Positions 24,729-33,202 of a DNA stretch of 45,904 bases are shown here, piece by piece. Under the pieces are notes generated by a model, which was not told the DNA's origin, did no database searches, and saw only the letters and a list, made by a program, of their open reading frames with translations. The DNA is from Phycisphaeraceae bacterium (GTDB taxonomy: Bacteria; Planctomycetota; Phycisphaerae; Phycisphaerales; Phycisphaeraceae). How positions within the stretch are numbered: position 1 is the stretch's first letter; every line of letters begins with the position of its first letter. The stretch spans positions 1 through 45,904 of the forward strand of contig JANQFR010000006.1 of NCBI GenBank assembly GCA_028277745.1, given 5' to 3'. The position numbers were made by a program, and so were the translations under genes.

Positions 24729-25725
24729 GGGAAGATCGGCCGAGCGTCATTAGTTTACCAACCAACGCCCGCATCATCAGCGAGACCTTCGCGGGTCTGC
24801 TCAGACTCGGCCGACGGGTCAAGGTGTCGTAGTTCAGGCGACGGATCATATCAAGAATAGCTTCACCACCGAGCGTGAACAGCTTGATGTCCAGCCGGAC
24901 GTCCGGCGCCACCATGGGCCAGAGTTGTCGACCCTCTTCAAACATCAACCGGGTTCGGTCGCACAAGTCGCGGAGGGTCGCGACGTAGGCCGGGCGGATC
25001 GCGGTCATGGCGACGCTGTCGTCAGGGCAGCCCATGCATTTGGGCCCGGGATGGGCTTTGCTGTCCATCCGGACCAGGCTGACCATTTGCTCGACGCTCA
25101 GGCCATGGGCGGAAGCGACTTCGGTCGGCACGTAAACACGGTCCCGCTCGAGGATATCGCGGCGGACGTCCTGCCAGAAGTTCGCCAGTTGCAAAGCGGT
25201 GCAGGTCTGGTCGCTGAGGCGTTGGCGTTCCTGGTCTCGATAGCCCGTCATGTAAAGAACGATCCTGCCGACGGGGTTGGCGCTGCGGGTGCAGTAGTCG
25301 AGCACCCGCGCCCACGTATCGTAGCGCGTTACGGTCTGATCCTGAACGAAGGCGTCGATCAGATCCGCAAACGGCTTCTGAGGGATGTCATACTTTTCGA
25401 TGGTCGGCGCTAGCGCGACATAGACCGGATGGCGAGGCCGGCCGTCATAGCAACGGTCCAACTCGTTCCGCCACCAATGTAAAAGCTCGAGGCTGCGTGC
25501 GGGGTCCCCGATTTCGTCGCCGAGATCGTCGGCCCATCGGCAAAACGCATACACATTGGCGAAATCAGCGCGGAGCCGTTTGGGCAGAAACCACGAGACC
25601 ACCGTGAAATTCTCGTAGTGAGTCTGAGTCAAACGGCGTGTATACACCGCGGCTTGTTCGGGGGTGACCGATCGGCAATGGTCAGGCCCGTATATCTCAA
25701 GCTCGTCGAGCACCGCAAAAGCCAT
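24721..25725 (-). CDS. hpnC: hydroxysqualene synthase HpnC
   Basis: The start ending at 25725 (MAFAVLDELE) is chosen because the frame upstream of it overlaps nnrE in antisense of its own reading. At 334 residues it is a squalene/phytoene-synthase family member with VYAFCRWADDLGDE and LQLANFWQDVRRD. HpnC turns presqualene diphosphate into hydroxysqualene. It starts 10 bases after nnrE ends and overlaps hpnD at the other end. Two members of the same fold side by side plus HpnE is the standard HpnCDE signature. Confidence 0.92.
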   Translation of the reverse strand: MAFAVLDELEIYGPDHCRSVTPEQAAVYTRRLTQTHYENFTVVSWFLPKRLRADFANVYAFCRWADDLGDEIGDPARSLELLHWWRNELDRCYDGRPRHPVYVALAPTIEKYDIPQKPFADLIDAFVQDQTVTRYDTWARVLDYCTRSANPVGRIVLYMTGYRDQERQRLSDQTCTALQLANFWQDVRRDILERDRVYVPTEVASAHGLSVEQMVSLVRMDSKAHPGPKCMGCPDDSVAMTAIRPAYVATLRDLCDRTRLMFEEGRQLWPMVAPDVRLDIKLFTLGGEAILDMIRRLNYDTLTRRPSLSRPAKVSLMMRALVGKLMTLGRSSHA

Positions 25726-25735
25726 GATCCACGTA

Positions 25736-26431
25736 TCATACGATATCGGTGGCCCGGACACGTTCGACGAGTTGAGGGGGCACGCCGATTTCAGCGACCC
25801 GCACCGTCCCCAGGAAGGACGCGGCTTCCGGCGCGTCAAAGCCGACCTTTCGGTCTACGAATGTCACGGTGACGTCCGCCCGCACGGCCGGCCCCGTCGC
25901 TCGGCCCGTGTCGCAGTCGAGGCCCGACGGCGTGTCCACCGCCACCACGCAAGGCCCCCGGACTGCGTTGATCGCGTGGATTACCGAGGCGAGGGGATCG
26001 CGCACGTCGCCGTGGAACCCCGTGCCCAGAAGCGCATCGACCATGACATCTGTGTCCTGGCACACCGCGAGTACGGACGGGTCATTGATCACATGGATCG
26101 GCAACCCCATGCGGGCGCAGATGTCCATATTGACCGCTGCGTCGCCGCATAGGTCGGCTGGGGCTTTCGCCGCATAAATCACGACCCGCCCCCCCCAGTT
26201 ATGGAGGTGACGTGCGATCGCGTAGCCGTCCCCGCCGTTGTTGCCCCCGCCGCAGAGCACGGCGGTTGAGGCTTGGTCGGGCGCCTTCCCGCAACTGTTC
26301 TCCAGCATGTCCAGAATCGCCGCGGTGGCGTTGATTGCGGCGTTCTCCATGAGCAGGAGGCTGGGCATGCCCAGCTCCTCGACCGCGAGCCGGTCCACAC
26401 GGCGGGTCTGATCCCGTGTTAGACTGTTCAT
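25736..26431 (-). CDS. nnrE: NAD(P)H-hydrate epimerase (YjeF N-terminal domain)
   Basis: The 231-residue protein is a YjeF_N single domain: LLMENAA near the N-terminus, the phosphate loop CGGGNNGGDGYAIARHL, DVMVDALLGTGF and VAVDTPSGLDCDTG. It interconverts the R and S forms of hydrated NAD(P)H so that the partner dehydratase can repair them. The dehydratase domain is absent, so it must be encoded elsewhere. AAGGATATGCGGAC precedes the ATG. It leads the squalene cluster, and its divergent neighbour is the membrane protein at 26526. Confidence 0.93.
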   Translation of the reverse strand: MNSLTRDQTRRVDRLAVEELGMPSLLLMENAAINATAAILDMLENSCGKAPDQASTAVLCGGGNNGGDGYAIARHLHNWGGRVVIYAAKAPADLCGDAAVNMDICARMGLPIHVINDPSVLAVCQDTDVMVDALLGTGFHGDVRDPLASVIHAINAVRGPCVVAVDTPSGLDCDTGRATGPAVRADVTVTFVDRKVGFDAPEAASFLGTVRVAEIGVPPQLVERVRATDIV

Positions 26432-26525
26432 GTCCGCATATCCTTATCTTTTGCTGTAACAGCGTCGGCGTGCCGATCTGGCCCGTAGGATACAATGGAA
26501 GTAAACCACATCTCGAAAAACGATA

Positions 26526-27002
26526 ATGAAAATCGACGTTAAAGATAGTAAGGGAGACAGCGCCTTCAACTTCTCGGTCGATCTGGGCGCGCCGCCCACC
26601 GTGGTGCGGCCCGACTCTGGCGACGGCAAGCCCGTCACCCTGGATTGGGACCGGGCCATGGATGACCAGAAGTACCTGCGTCACTGCCTGGTGTGCGGCT
26701 GCTCGGACATGTATGTCCACAAGGCCTTCCCGCAAGTGACCGGCTTCGCCTTGATCATCCTCGCCGCGGTAATCGCCAGCGTGCTCTTCGGTTTCGGGCA
26801 GATCTTGCTTGCTTTGATTGCATTGGGGGTGGTGCTCGTCATCGACCTGGCGATCTATCTGTTCGCTCCTCGGATCCTGACGTGTTACCGCTGCGGCAGC
26901 GATTATCGATCCATCAAGATCCGGCCGGGCCAGCCCAAATGGGACGCGGCGTTGGCGGAGCGTTATAAAGCGCAACGGATGATAGAGCGGGGGCGACGTT
27001 GA
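26526..27002 (+). CDS. membrane protein with two Cys-pair motifs
   Basis: The 158-residue protein has a polar N-terminus, CLVCGC at about residue 55, two hydrophobic helices (about 71-110) and CYRCGS near 120. The two CxxC pairs flanking the membrane segments suggest a split zinc ribbon or a redox pair on the same face. No named family is recognised. Its TGA overlaps the TTG start of the acyltransferase at 26999. Confidence 0.75.
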   Translation: MKIDVKDSKGDSAFNFSVDLGAPPTVVRPDSGDGKPVTLDWDRAMDDQKYLRHCLVCGCSDMYVHKAFPQVTGFALIILAAVIASVLFGFGQILLALIALGVVLVIDLAIYLFAPRILTCYRCGSDYRSIKIRPGQPKWDAALAERYKAQRMIERGRR

Positions 27003-27631
27003 ACCAGAAAACAAACGACCGGGCGCCGCTGGTCGTGTTCGGGGCGGGCGGGCACGGACGAGTGATCGCCGAAGCGGCTCGGTTGGCCGGGCGGCGGGTG
27101 CTGGGGTTCGTGGATGACCGCTCCACTCACGCCAACCCGGCCGGCGAAGGCGGCCCGCCCCTGCTGGCCGATGACGACCCGAGGCTCGGCCAAGCCGCGT
27201 TCATCGTTGCCATCGGCGACAACGCCGACCGTGAGGATGTCAGTCATCGGCTCGTCGAGCAGGGGCATCAACTCGCAACCGTCGTGCACCCGGCCGCGTT
27301 CGTCAGCCCGTCGGCCACCGTCAGCGCCGGCGTTTTCGTCGGCCCGCAAGCCGTCGTGCACGCCCACGCCGTCCTGGGGCACGGCGTCATCGTCAATTCC
27401 GCGGCCGTCGTCGAGCACGACAATACCGTCGGCCCTTTCTCCCACATCGCGCCCGGCGCCACGCTCGGCGGCAACGTCGGGGTCGGCTCGCGCACGCTCG
27501 TCGGGATCGGCGCCAATGTCCTGCCCCACACCCGCGTCGGCGACGCCTGCACCGTCGGAGCCGGCGCCGTGGTCACCCATGATGTTCCCGATGGCGAGAC
27601 CGTCGTCGGCGTTCCCGCACGTCATCCGTAA
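26999..27631 (+). CDS. NeuD/PglD-type sugar O- or N-acyltransferase
   Basis: The 210-residue protein starts at a TTG that overlaps the previous stop (TTGA). Residues 10-90 are the nucleotide-sugar/regulatory Rossmann domain (LVVFGAGGHGRVIAEAARLAG). The rest is a left-handed beta helix of hexapeptide repeats (VHPAAFVSPSATVSAGVFVG, ...VGSRTLVGIGANVLPHTRVG in pieces), ending GVPARHP. Members acetylate sialic acids or bacillosamine-type sugars using acetyl-CoA. No glycan locus surrounds it, so the substrate is unknown. Confidence 0.88.
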   Translation: MNQKTNDRAPLVVFGAGGHGRVIAEAARLAGRRVLGFVDDRSTHANPAGEGGPPLLADDDPRLGQAAFIVAIGDNADREDVSHRLVEQGHQLATVVHPAAFVSPSATVSAGVFVGPQAVVHAHAVLGHGVIVNSAAVVEHDNTVGPFSHIAPGATLGGNVGVGSRTLVGIGANVLPHTRVGDACTVGAGAVVTHDVPDGETVVGVPARHP

Positions 27632-27643
27632 AGAGGACCGCTC

Positions 27644-28588
27644 ATGCCTTACGCCGCGGCAAGAGGGCTGGCATGGTTAATCGGGGGTTTTGGCGTATTC
27701 AACACGTTCATCGATCTCGCGTGGCCGGGTTTTGATGCAAACATCTGGTGGATCGATACGCGGCAACTGCCGCTGGGCGGATGGCTGGTCGCCGGTTTGA
27801 GCATTGGGCTCTTACATCCAAAATGCCGAAGGCCCGCGGGGGTCATCCTCATCGTCATCACGCTGAGCAACTGCATCGTCTTCTGGAAGCTTGCCGGGGC
27901 GGGAGTGATCCGCCCCGGGTGGCCGTTGCCGTGGTCGCTTGTTATTACCGCGGCGTTGCTGGTCATTGTGATCTGGAGCAAGTCTGACCGTCGGCCTGGC
28001 GCCCGATCGATGGCGGGATCGGCCGTGATCGCCGGCGCCGGCGCGGCTGTTTTCACCCTCGGCCTGATGTTCTTTTATGGACAGACCAGTTACCAGCGTT
28101 CAGCCGATGCGATCCTCGTGTTCGGTGCACGAACCTATTCAGACGGACGCCCCAGCCAAGCGCTGCATGACCGAGTTAAAACAGCTTGCGATCTTTATCA
28201 GAGTGGCTATGCCCCGATCCTCATCATGTCGGGTGGTCCGGGCGACGGCGCGGTCCATGAAACGGACGCCATGCGTAGCCTTGCGATCTCGTTGGGCGTC
28301 CCCGAGGGCGCCATTTTGATCGACGGACAAGGCGTCAACACCCGATCAACAATCCTGAATTCCCAACAATTGTTGGCGGATCGTCAAATGGACCGAATCC
28401 TGGCGGTCAGCCATTTTTATCATTTGGCGCGAATCAAGATGGCTTGCGATCGAGTCGGCCTGGAAGCGTATACGGTCCCGGCCCAAACGCCATCGACTCT
28501 CGTCAAGCTGCCCTGGTTCATGATTCGGGAAATGGCTGCGTTCTGGTTTTACTACCTGTCGCCTCCCACCAGCAACACCACCGCGTGA
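27644..28588 (+). CDS. membrane-anchored YdcF/ElyC-type DUF218 protein
   Basis: This 314-residue protein has four hydrophobic segments in the first 150 residues and then a DUF218 domain: DAILVFGARTYSDGRPSQAL, PILIMSGGPGDGAVHETDAM, NTRSTILNS and LAVSHFYHLARIKM. DUF218 proteins such as SanA and ElyC are linked to envelope integrity and handling of lipid-linked carriers, but the chemistry is not settled. The gene follows the acyltransferase by 12 bases. Its last 37 bases overlap the 3' end of ispF on the other strand. Confidence 0.85.
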   Translation: MPYAAARGLAWLIGGFGVFNTFIDLAWPGFDANIWWIDTRQLPLGGWLVAGLSIGLLHPKCRRPAGVILIVITLSNCIVFWKLAGAGVIRPGWPLPWSLVITAALLVIVIWSKSDRRPGARSMAGSAVIAGAGAAVFTLGLMFFYGQTSYQRSADAILVFGARTYSDGRPSQALHDRVKTACDLYQSGYAPILIMSGGPGDGAVHETDAMRSLAISLGVPEGAILIDGQGVNTRSTILNSQQLLADRQMDRILAVSHFYHLARIKMACDRVGLEAYTVPAQTPSTLVKLPWFMIREMAAFWFYYLSPPTSNTTA

Positions 28589-29040
28589 CACGCGATCGCG
28601 CGGTTCTCACCGAGCGCATCGACGTGCTCGTGCGTTTTACCTTTGAGATTGACCCGATCGGGAGCGCAGCCGAGCAGCCGGGCGAGGTTGGCCTTGATTT
28701 CGGCTTTATGAAGGCTGAGTTTAGGCCGCTGCAGGATCACCGTCACGTCGAGGTTGCCGACCGCGTATCCCGCGATCGTCATCCGCCGTGTCGCCTCTTC
28801 CACAAAAACCCGTGAATCGGCGGCTTTCCACTTCGGATCGGTGTCCGGAAACAGCTGACCGATGTCGTCCTGCCCCAGGCCGCCCAGCACCGCGTCCGTC
28901 ACGGCGTGGTACACCACATCGCCGTCGGAATGAGCATCGCAGCCGCGATCATGATCGAGCTTCACGCCGCCAACGATGAGGTCACGCCCCGGTTCGAGAC
29001 GATGCAGATCAAATCCATGACCGATGCGGCAGTCTCTCAC
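28552..29040 (-). CDS. ispF: 2-C-methyl-D-erythritol 2,4-cyclodiphosphate synthase
   Basis: The 162-residue protein is a normal-length IspF: metal-binding RIGHGFDLHRL and DAHSDGDVVYHA, then FPDTDPKWK, and a C-terminal KGKTHEHVDALG. It forms the cyclic diphosphate of the MEP isoprenoid pathway, which also feeds the squalene genes at 22341-25725. Its ATG overlaps the stop of the sigma-54 regulator by 4 bases (ATGA). Confidence 0.96.
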   Translation of the reverse strand: MRDCRIGHGFDLHRLEPGRDLIVGGVKLDHDRGCDAHSDGDVVYHAVTDAVLGGLGQDDIGQLFPDTDPKWKAADSRVFVEEATRRMTIAGYAVGNLDVTVILQRPKLSLHKAEIKANLARLLGCAPDRVNLKGKTHEHVDALGENRAIACHAVVLLVGGDR

Positions 29041-30425
29041 TTGAGCCCGTACTCCTTCAGCTTGCGATAGAGCGTCCGTTCACCGATGCCGAGCATCTTG
29101 GCGGCCTGTTCACGATTGCCGTTGGTGATCTTAAGCGCGTTGCGGATCGCTTGCTTCTCGATCTGGTCGAGGCTGAGGCCCGAGGCGTCGTAAGCCGCCG
29201 AACCGCTTTCGCCAACAGGGCCTCCCGATTCGGACCTCACCTCCGACGGCAGATGGCGCGGCTCGATCTTGTCGCCCTCGGCCACGACAACCATGTTCTG
29301 GCACACATTCATGAGTTGGCGCACATTCCCGGGCCAATCGAACTGCATCAACGCCATCTGGACATCCTCCGCGATCTGGGGGACGGGCCGGTCCATCTGG
29401 AAGGCGTAGTGCTGGATATAGTGCTGAACGAGCAAAGGGATGTCTTCGCGGCGCTCCCGCAACGCGGGCAGATGCAGCTCCACCCCCTTGATCCGGAAAA
29501 AAAGGTCTTCTCGGAACTTCTGCTCCTTGACCATGACCGACAGGTCACGGTTGGTCGCCGAAACCAGGCGGACATCGACGTGCCGGGTTTCGTTCGACCC
29601 GAGGCGGACCACCTCACCGCTCTGCAGCACACGGAGTAGCTTGGCCTGCATGGGAAGCGGCATGTCGCCAACTTCATCGAGGAAAAGCGTGCCGCCGTTG
29701 GCGTACTCGAAGCGGCCTTCGCGATCCTTCTCGGCGCCGGTGAACGCCCCGCGCACGTGGCCGAAAAGCTCATCCTCAAGAATCGATTCGCTCAGGCCGG
29801 CGCAATTGAGCGGAACGAACTGACGTCGGGCGCGCTTGGAATTATTGTGCAGGGCCTGGGCAATCAGCTCTTTACCCGTGCCGGACTCGCCGCTGATGAG
29901 GACGGGGATGTTGCTCGGGGCGATCTGCCGGAGCGTGGCGATGACATTGCGCATCGGCGCGGAGTTGCCGATGATCCCTTCAAAGCCAAACTGCTCGTCA
30001 ACACGCTGACGCAGGTCGGTGTTCTGGGCCCGGAGAAAGACTGTTTCCAGCGCCCGCGTGCAGAGCGTGCGGAGCACGTCGAGGTCGAGGGGTTTTTCGA
30101 TGAACTCGTAGGCGCCGCCCTTGATCGCCGACTTGGCGGTGGGGATATCGCCGTGAGCGGTGACCATGATCGTTTCGGCGTTGGGTTGATGCTGCCGCGC
30201 CGCGGCGAGCACCTTAAGGCCGTCCTCGTCGCCGTCCATCACCAGATCGGTGATCACCAGGTCGAACTGGCCGTGTCTGAGTTCATCCTCAGCCGCGGGC
30301 AGGTCATGAACGATGGTGCAGACGTGCCCCAGCCGGCGGAGGGCCTCGGCCATCACCTCGGCGTGTTCGGGCTCGTCATCGACGATCAGCAACTGGGCGG
30401 TCGGGATCTCGTTGGATTCGGTCAT
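29037..30425 (-). CDS. NtrC-type sigma-54 response regulator
   Basis: The 462-residue protein starts at [10 protein letters not shown]. Domain order is a receiver (LLIVDDEP, phosphoacceptor Asp in [10 protein letters not shown], Lys in EFIEKPLD), a sigma-54 AAA+ domain ([55 protein letters not shown]) and a Fis-type helix-turn-helix ([19 protein letters not shown]). The GAFTGA loop means it can contact sigma-54. No histidine kinase lies nearby, so it is an orphan here. It ends overlapping ispF; the biological reason for that coupling is not obvious. Confidence 0.93.
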   Translation of the reverse strand: MTESNEIPTAQLLIVDDEPEHAEVMAEALRRLGHVCTIVHDLPAAEDELRHGQFDLVITDLVMDGDEDGLKVLAAARQHQPNAETIMVTAHGDIPTAKSAIKGGAYEFIEKPLDLDVLRTLCTRALETVFLRAQNTDLRQRVDEQFGFEGIIGNSAPMRNVIATLRQIAPSNIPVLISGESGTGKELIAQALHNNSKRARRQFVPLNCAGLSESILEDELFGHVRGAFTGAEKDREGRFEYANGGTLFLDEVGDMPLPMQAKLLRVLQSGEVVRLGSNETRHVDVRLVSATNRDLSVMVKEQKFREDLFFRIKGVELHLPALRERREDIPLLVQHYIQHYAFQMDRPVPQIAEDVQMALMQFDWPGNVRQLMNVCQNMVVVAEGDKIEPRHLPSEVRSESGGPVGESGSAAYDASGLSLDQIEKQAIRNALKITNGNREQAAKMLGIGERTLYRKLKEYGLK

Positions 30426-30461
30426 GGGTCGGCTCGCTCGCGGCGGCGCAAGGTCGGCAAG

Positions 30462-30467
30462 TATAAT
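30462..30467 (+). promoter_or_regulatory. TATAAT box just upstream of mqnA
   Basis: A perfect TATAAT stands 9 bases before the mqnA ATG at 30477. Transcription starting 6-8 bases downstream would begin at or next to the ATG. No Shine-Dalgarno sequence lies between. No good -35 is seen 16-18 bases upstream. Leaderless initiation is an inference. Confidence 0.4.
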
Positions 30468-30476
30468 CATTGTGAC

Positions 30477-31325
30477 ATGGTTCATCCTTCCCGTCAGCCG
30501 GGCGACCCCCCGACCGCCGCCGCCGCGACGCGGGTGGGCTGCGTCAGCTACCTCAACGCCAAACCCCTGATCGACGGCCTCGAAGACGACGCGGCGGTCC
30601 GGGTCGCTTATGACGTCCCCGCCCGTCTGCTCGACGACCTCGAAAACGGAATGGCTGACATCGCCTTGTGCCCGGTGATTGATTACCACCGGTCGACGAC
30701 GCCGCTGAAGATCATCCCCGTCGGCGGGATCGGCTGCAACGGCTCAACGCTCACGGTCCGCCTCTACAGCCGCGTGCCGATCGACGAGGTCACCGTCGTT
30801 CACGCCGACATGGACAGCCACACCAGCGTGGCGTTGCTGCAGGTTCTGATGCAGATCATTCACCGCCGACGCCCCAAGATGATCCATTACGATGCGCGGG
30901 AGCACACCGCTGACGGGAAACTGGTTCATGCCCCGGAGGCGATGCTGCTGATCGGCGATAAAGTGGTGACCGACTCACCCAAGGCCGTTGAATACCCGCA
31001 CCAACTCGACCTCGGCCAGGCGTGGCGGGACGCCACCGGCCGGCCATTCGTGTTTGCCGTGTGGATGGCGAAAGAAAACGCCCTGGTCGATGCCGCCGCC
31101 AAGCGCCTCCAGCTGACGCGCGAACGGAACGCCCGGAGGATCGATGAGATTGTCGCGCGGTATGCATCCCGCCACGGCTGGCCGCAGGAACTGGCCGGCC
31201 GCTACCTCGGCGAAGTGCTGCGTTACCGAATCGGGCCGGCTGAGTTGGAGGCGATCAGTCACTTCTCGATGTGGTGTGAACGGTTGGGTTTAATCGAACG
31301 GATGCGCGAGATCAAGACGTCATGA
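30477..31325 (+). CDS. mqnA: chorismate dehydratase MqnA
   Basis: The 282-residue protein starts at MVHPSRQPGD and begins the family match at VGCVSYLNAKPLIDGL. The periplasmic-binding-like fold shows ALCPVIDYH, GCNGSTLTVRLYS, EAMLLIGDKVV and LGQAWRDATGRPFVFAVW. MqnA makes 3-enolpyruvylbenzoate from chorismate, the first step of the futalosine route to menaquinone. Its stop overlaps the next start as ATGA. Other mqn genes are not in the window. Confidence 0.93.
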   Translation: MVHPSRQPGDPPTAAAATRVGCVSYLNAKPLIDGLEDDAAVRVAYDVPARLLDDLENGMADIALCPVIDYHRSTTPLKIIPVGGIGCNGSTLTVRLYSRVPIDEVTVVHADMDSHTSVALLQVLMQIIHRRRPKMIHYDAREHTADGKLVHAPEAMLLIGDKVVTDSPKAVEYPHQLDLGQAWRDATGRPFVFAVWMAKENALVDAAAKRLQLTRERNARRIDEIVARYASRHGWPQELAGRYLGEVLRYRIGPAELEAISHFSMWCERLGLIERMREIKTS

Positions 31326-32821
31326 GCCGACGCTGGAGCCAGTCTTTCGCTTGCTCGGCGTTAGAAGAACTGACCCGACAGTTGATGTTCGCCCCGCCGA
31401 CTAAACGGGCGGAGCAATGCCGTCGGGCCGAAACGTTGCATGACGAAGTCGTAGACGACGCGACCTATCCGCTGGACTATCTGGCGTACCGGATCACTGG
31501 ATACCGCCGGGAGGCTCGCGGCGAGGCGGGGGCGGAGTTGCTTGTCGGCCAGGCCGTCGCCGCGGACCTCCGTCTGATGATCGATGAACTGAGCCGATCG
31601 GCCGATGTTCCGCTGCTCGAACATGAATCCGCGGAAACAACCGAAGCTTTGGCCTCACGTCTGAATATCAGCGGCAAAACTATCAGCCGCTGGCGGCGGA
31701 ACGGGCTGCGGTGGCGTTGGGTCCGTCCCGAACACGGCGGGCGACGGCAGATCGTGTTTCTGGACAGCGCGGTGAGACGGTATATCGCTTCACATCAGAG
31801 CCAGATCGAAAAGGCAACCGCCTTTTCGCAGATCCCGCCCGACGAGCGGATCAGGCTGCTCGAGCGAGCCCGGCGGATCGCGTTGTCGCGCGATGTCTCG
31901 CTGAACCAGACCGCCGCGCACCTGGCGCGCCGTTCCGGCCGGGCGCTGGAAACCATCCGCCTGCTGTTGGAGAAACATGATCGCGACCATCCGGAAGACG
32001 CCATCTTCATCGACCGCTCGGGCCCGCTCACCCCGCAGCAACGGCGTGTGATCGCGCGAGCCTACCGAATGGGCGTCGGCGTCGGGAAAATCGCCCGCCG
32101 GTTCCGCCGCACGAGATCGACGATCTATCGTGCGATCCACGATCGGCGCGCCGCCGCGGCGCGGAGGCTGCCTCTCACCTTTGTCGCCTCGCCGATCTTT
32201 GAGCGCGACGATGCGGATGAGGTGATCCTCCGCGCCGGCTTGAGCCCGTTCCCCGATGACCGGCCCGCCACGATGAGCCAGGCCCCGGTTGACGACTTAC
32301 CTACGCCGCTTCAGTCCCTCTATCGCCAGCGCGTGATTGACGACGATCGGCAGCGATCACTGCTGGTGAGGTACAACTACCTCAAGTTCAAAGCCGCCAA
32401 GACCAGGGAGCAGTTCGACCGTTACGAACCCAAGGTGAATGAACTCAATGGGTTCGAAAAACTTCTGGAACAAGCCCGCGCGGTGCGTGACACGCTGATC
32501 CTGGCCAACCTGCCGCAGGTGCTTTCGATCGCCCGGCGGCATCTGGTCGGGAAACCGGATCGATCGCTCGACCGCCTGGTCGAATTGTTAGCCGACGGCA
32601 ACGTCGCGGTCGCCGACGCGGTCGAGGCGTTCAACCCGTGGCGCGGCCAGAGTTTTTCTTCCTACCTGACGAACCGGCTGCTGAAACAGTTCGTGACCGA
32701 GCCGGATGCCGACGGCGCCCGGCGCCGCGCCCGACGCCGTCTGACCGAGCAGGAAGCGCTGGACCGTGTGATCGAGCGGGCTCGGCGGGCGGGCGTGGTC
32801 CTGCTGGACGAGGCGGGGTGA
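31322..32821 (+). CDS. sigma-factor-like protein with rearranged domains
   Basis: This 499-residue protein combines three DNA-binding-like parts. Residues about 105-160 form a helix-turn-helix with a wing (ALASRLNISGKTISRWRR). Residues about 235-280 resemble a sigma region 4 helix-turn-helix (LTPQQRRVIARAYRMGVGV, IARRFRRTRSTIYRAI). Residues about 385-460 resemble sigma region 2 (LILANLPQVLSIARRH, AVEAFNPWRGQSFSSYLTNR). In ordinary sigma-70 factors region 2 comes before region 4, so the order here is reversed and nothing like region 4 follows region 2. It is coupled to mqnA by an ATGA overlap. It may be a non-canonical sigma factor or a sigma-derived regulator. Confidence 0.75.
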   Translation: MSRRWSQSFACSALEELTRQLMFAPPTKRAEQCRRAETLHDEVVDDATYPLDYLAYRITGYRREARGEAGAELLVGQAVAADLRLMIDELSRSADVPLLEHESAETTEALASRLNISGKTISRWRRNGLRWRWVRPEHGGRRQIVFLDSAVRRYIASHQSQIEKATAFSQIPPDERIRLLERARRIALSRDVSLNQTAAHLARRSGRALETIRLLLEKHDRDHPEDAIFIDRSGPLTPQQRRVIARAYRMGVGVGKIARRFRRTRSTIYRAIHDRRAAAARRLPLTFVASPIFERDDADEVILRAGLSPFPDDRPATMSQAPVDDLPTPLQSLYRQRVIDDDRQRSLLVRYNYLKFKAAKTREQFDRYEPKVNELNGFEKLLEQARAVRDTLILANLPQVLSIARRHLVGKPDRSLDRLVELLADGNVAVADAVEAFNPWRGQSFSSYLTNRLLKQFVTEPDADGARRRARRRLTEQEALDRVIERARRAGVVLLDEAG

Positions 32822-32830
32822 GCCTCCCCG

Positions 32831-33199
32831 CTACTCCCCGGCGTACTCGGCCGCGGACGTGCAGGTCTCACACACCCGAACGAGTTTGAGGATGGGCAGG
32901 TCCGGCGCGAGCCGGTCATAGATCCATTTCGCCAGCATCTCTGCGGTCGGATTTTCCAGTCCATCAATATCGTTGAGCAGGCGGTGATCAAGCGCGTCAA
33001 CTATCGGAGCGGTGAGCACCTTGATCTCACCGAAATCGATGAGATAGCCCTTGTCGGGATCGACTTCGCCTTCGACGACGACGTCGACTTTGAACGAATG
33101 GCCGTGAAGCCGCCGACATTTGTGGCCCTCGGGGAACGTGGGCAACCAATGGGCGGCCTCGAAATCGATGGATTTTGTCAAACTGATCCGCATCGTCAC
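32831..33199 (-). CDS. queD: 6-carboxytetrahydropterin synthase QueD
   Basis: The 122-residue protein has the zinc histidines in FEAAHWL and LHGHSF, catalytic Cys in GHKCRRLHGH, a DFGEIK segment, the His of LDHRLLND, and CETCTSAAEY near the end. It makes 6-carboxy-tetrahydropterin for 7-deazaguanine (queuosine) synthesis. It lies 3 bases after queE. The ATG two codons into the frame is an equally plausible start. Confidence 0.93.
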   Translation of the reverse strand: MTMRISLTKSIDFEAAHWLPTFPEGHKCRRLHGHSFKVDVVVEGEVDPDKGYLIDFGEIKVLTAPIVDALDHRLLNDIDGLENPTAEMLAKWIYDRLAPDLPILKLVRVCETCTSAAEYAGE

Positions 33200-33202
33200 A
33201 CT

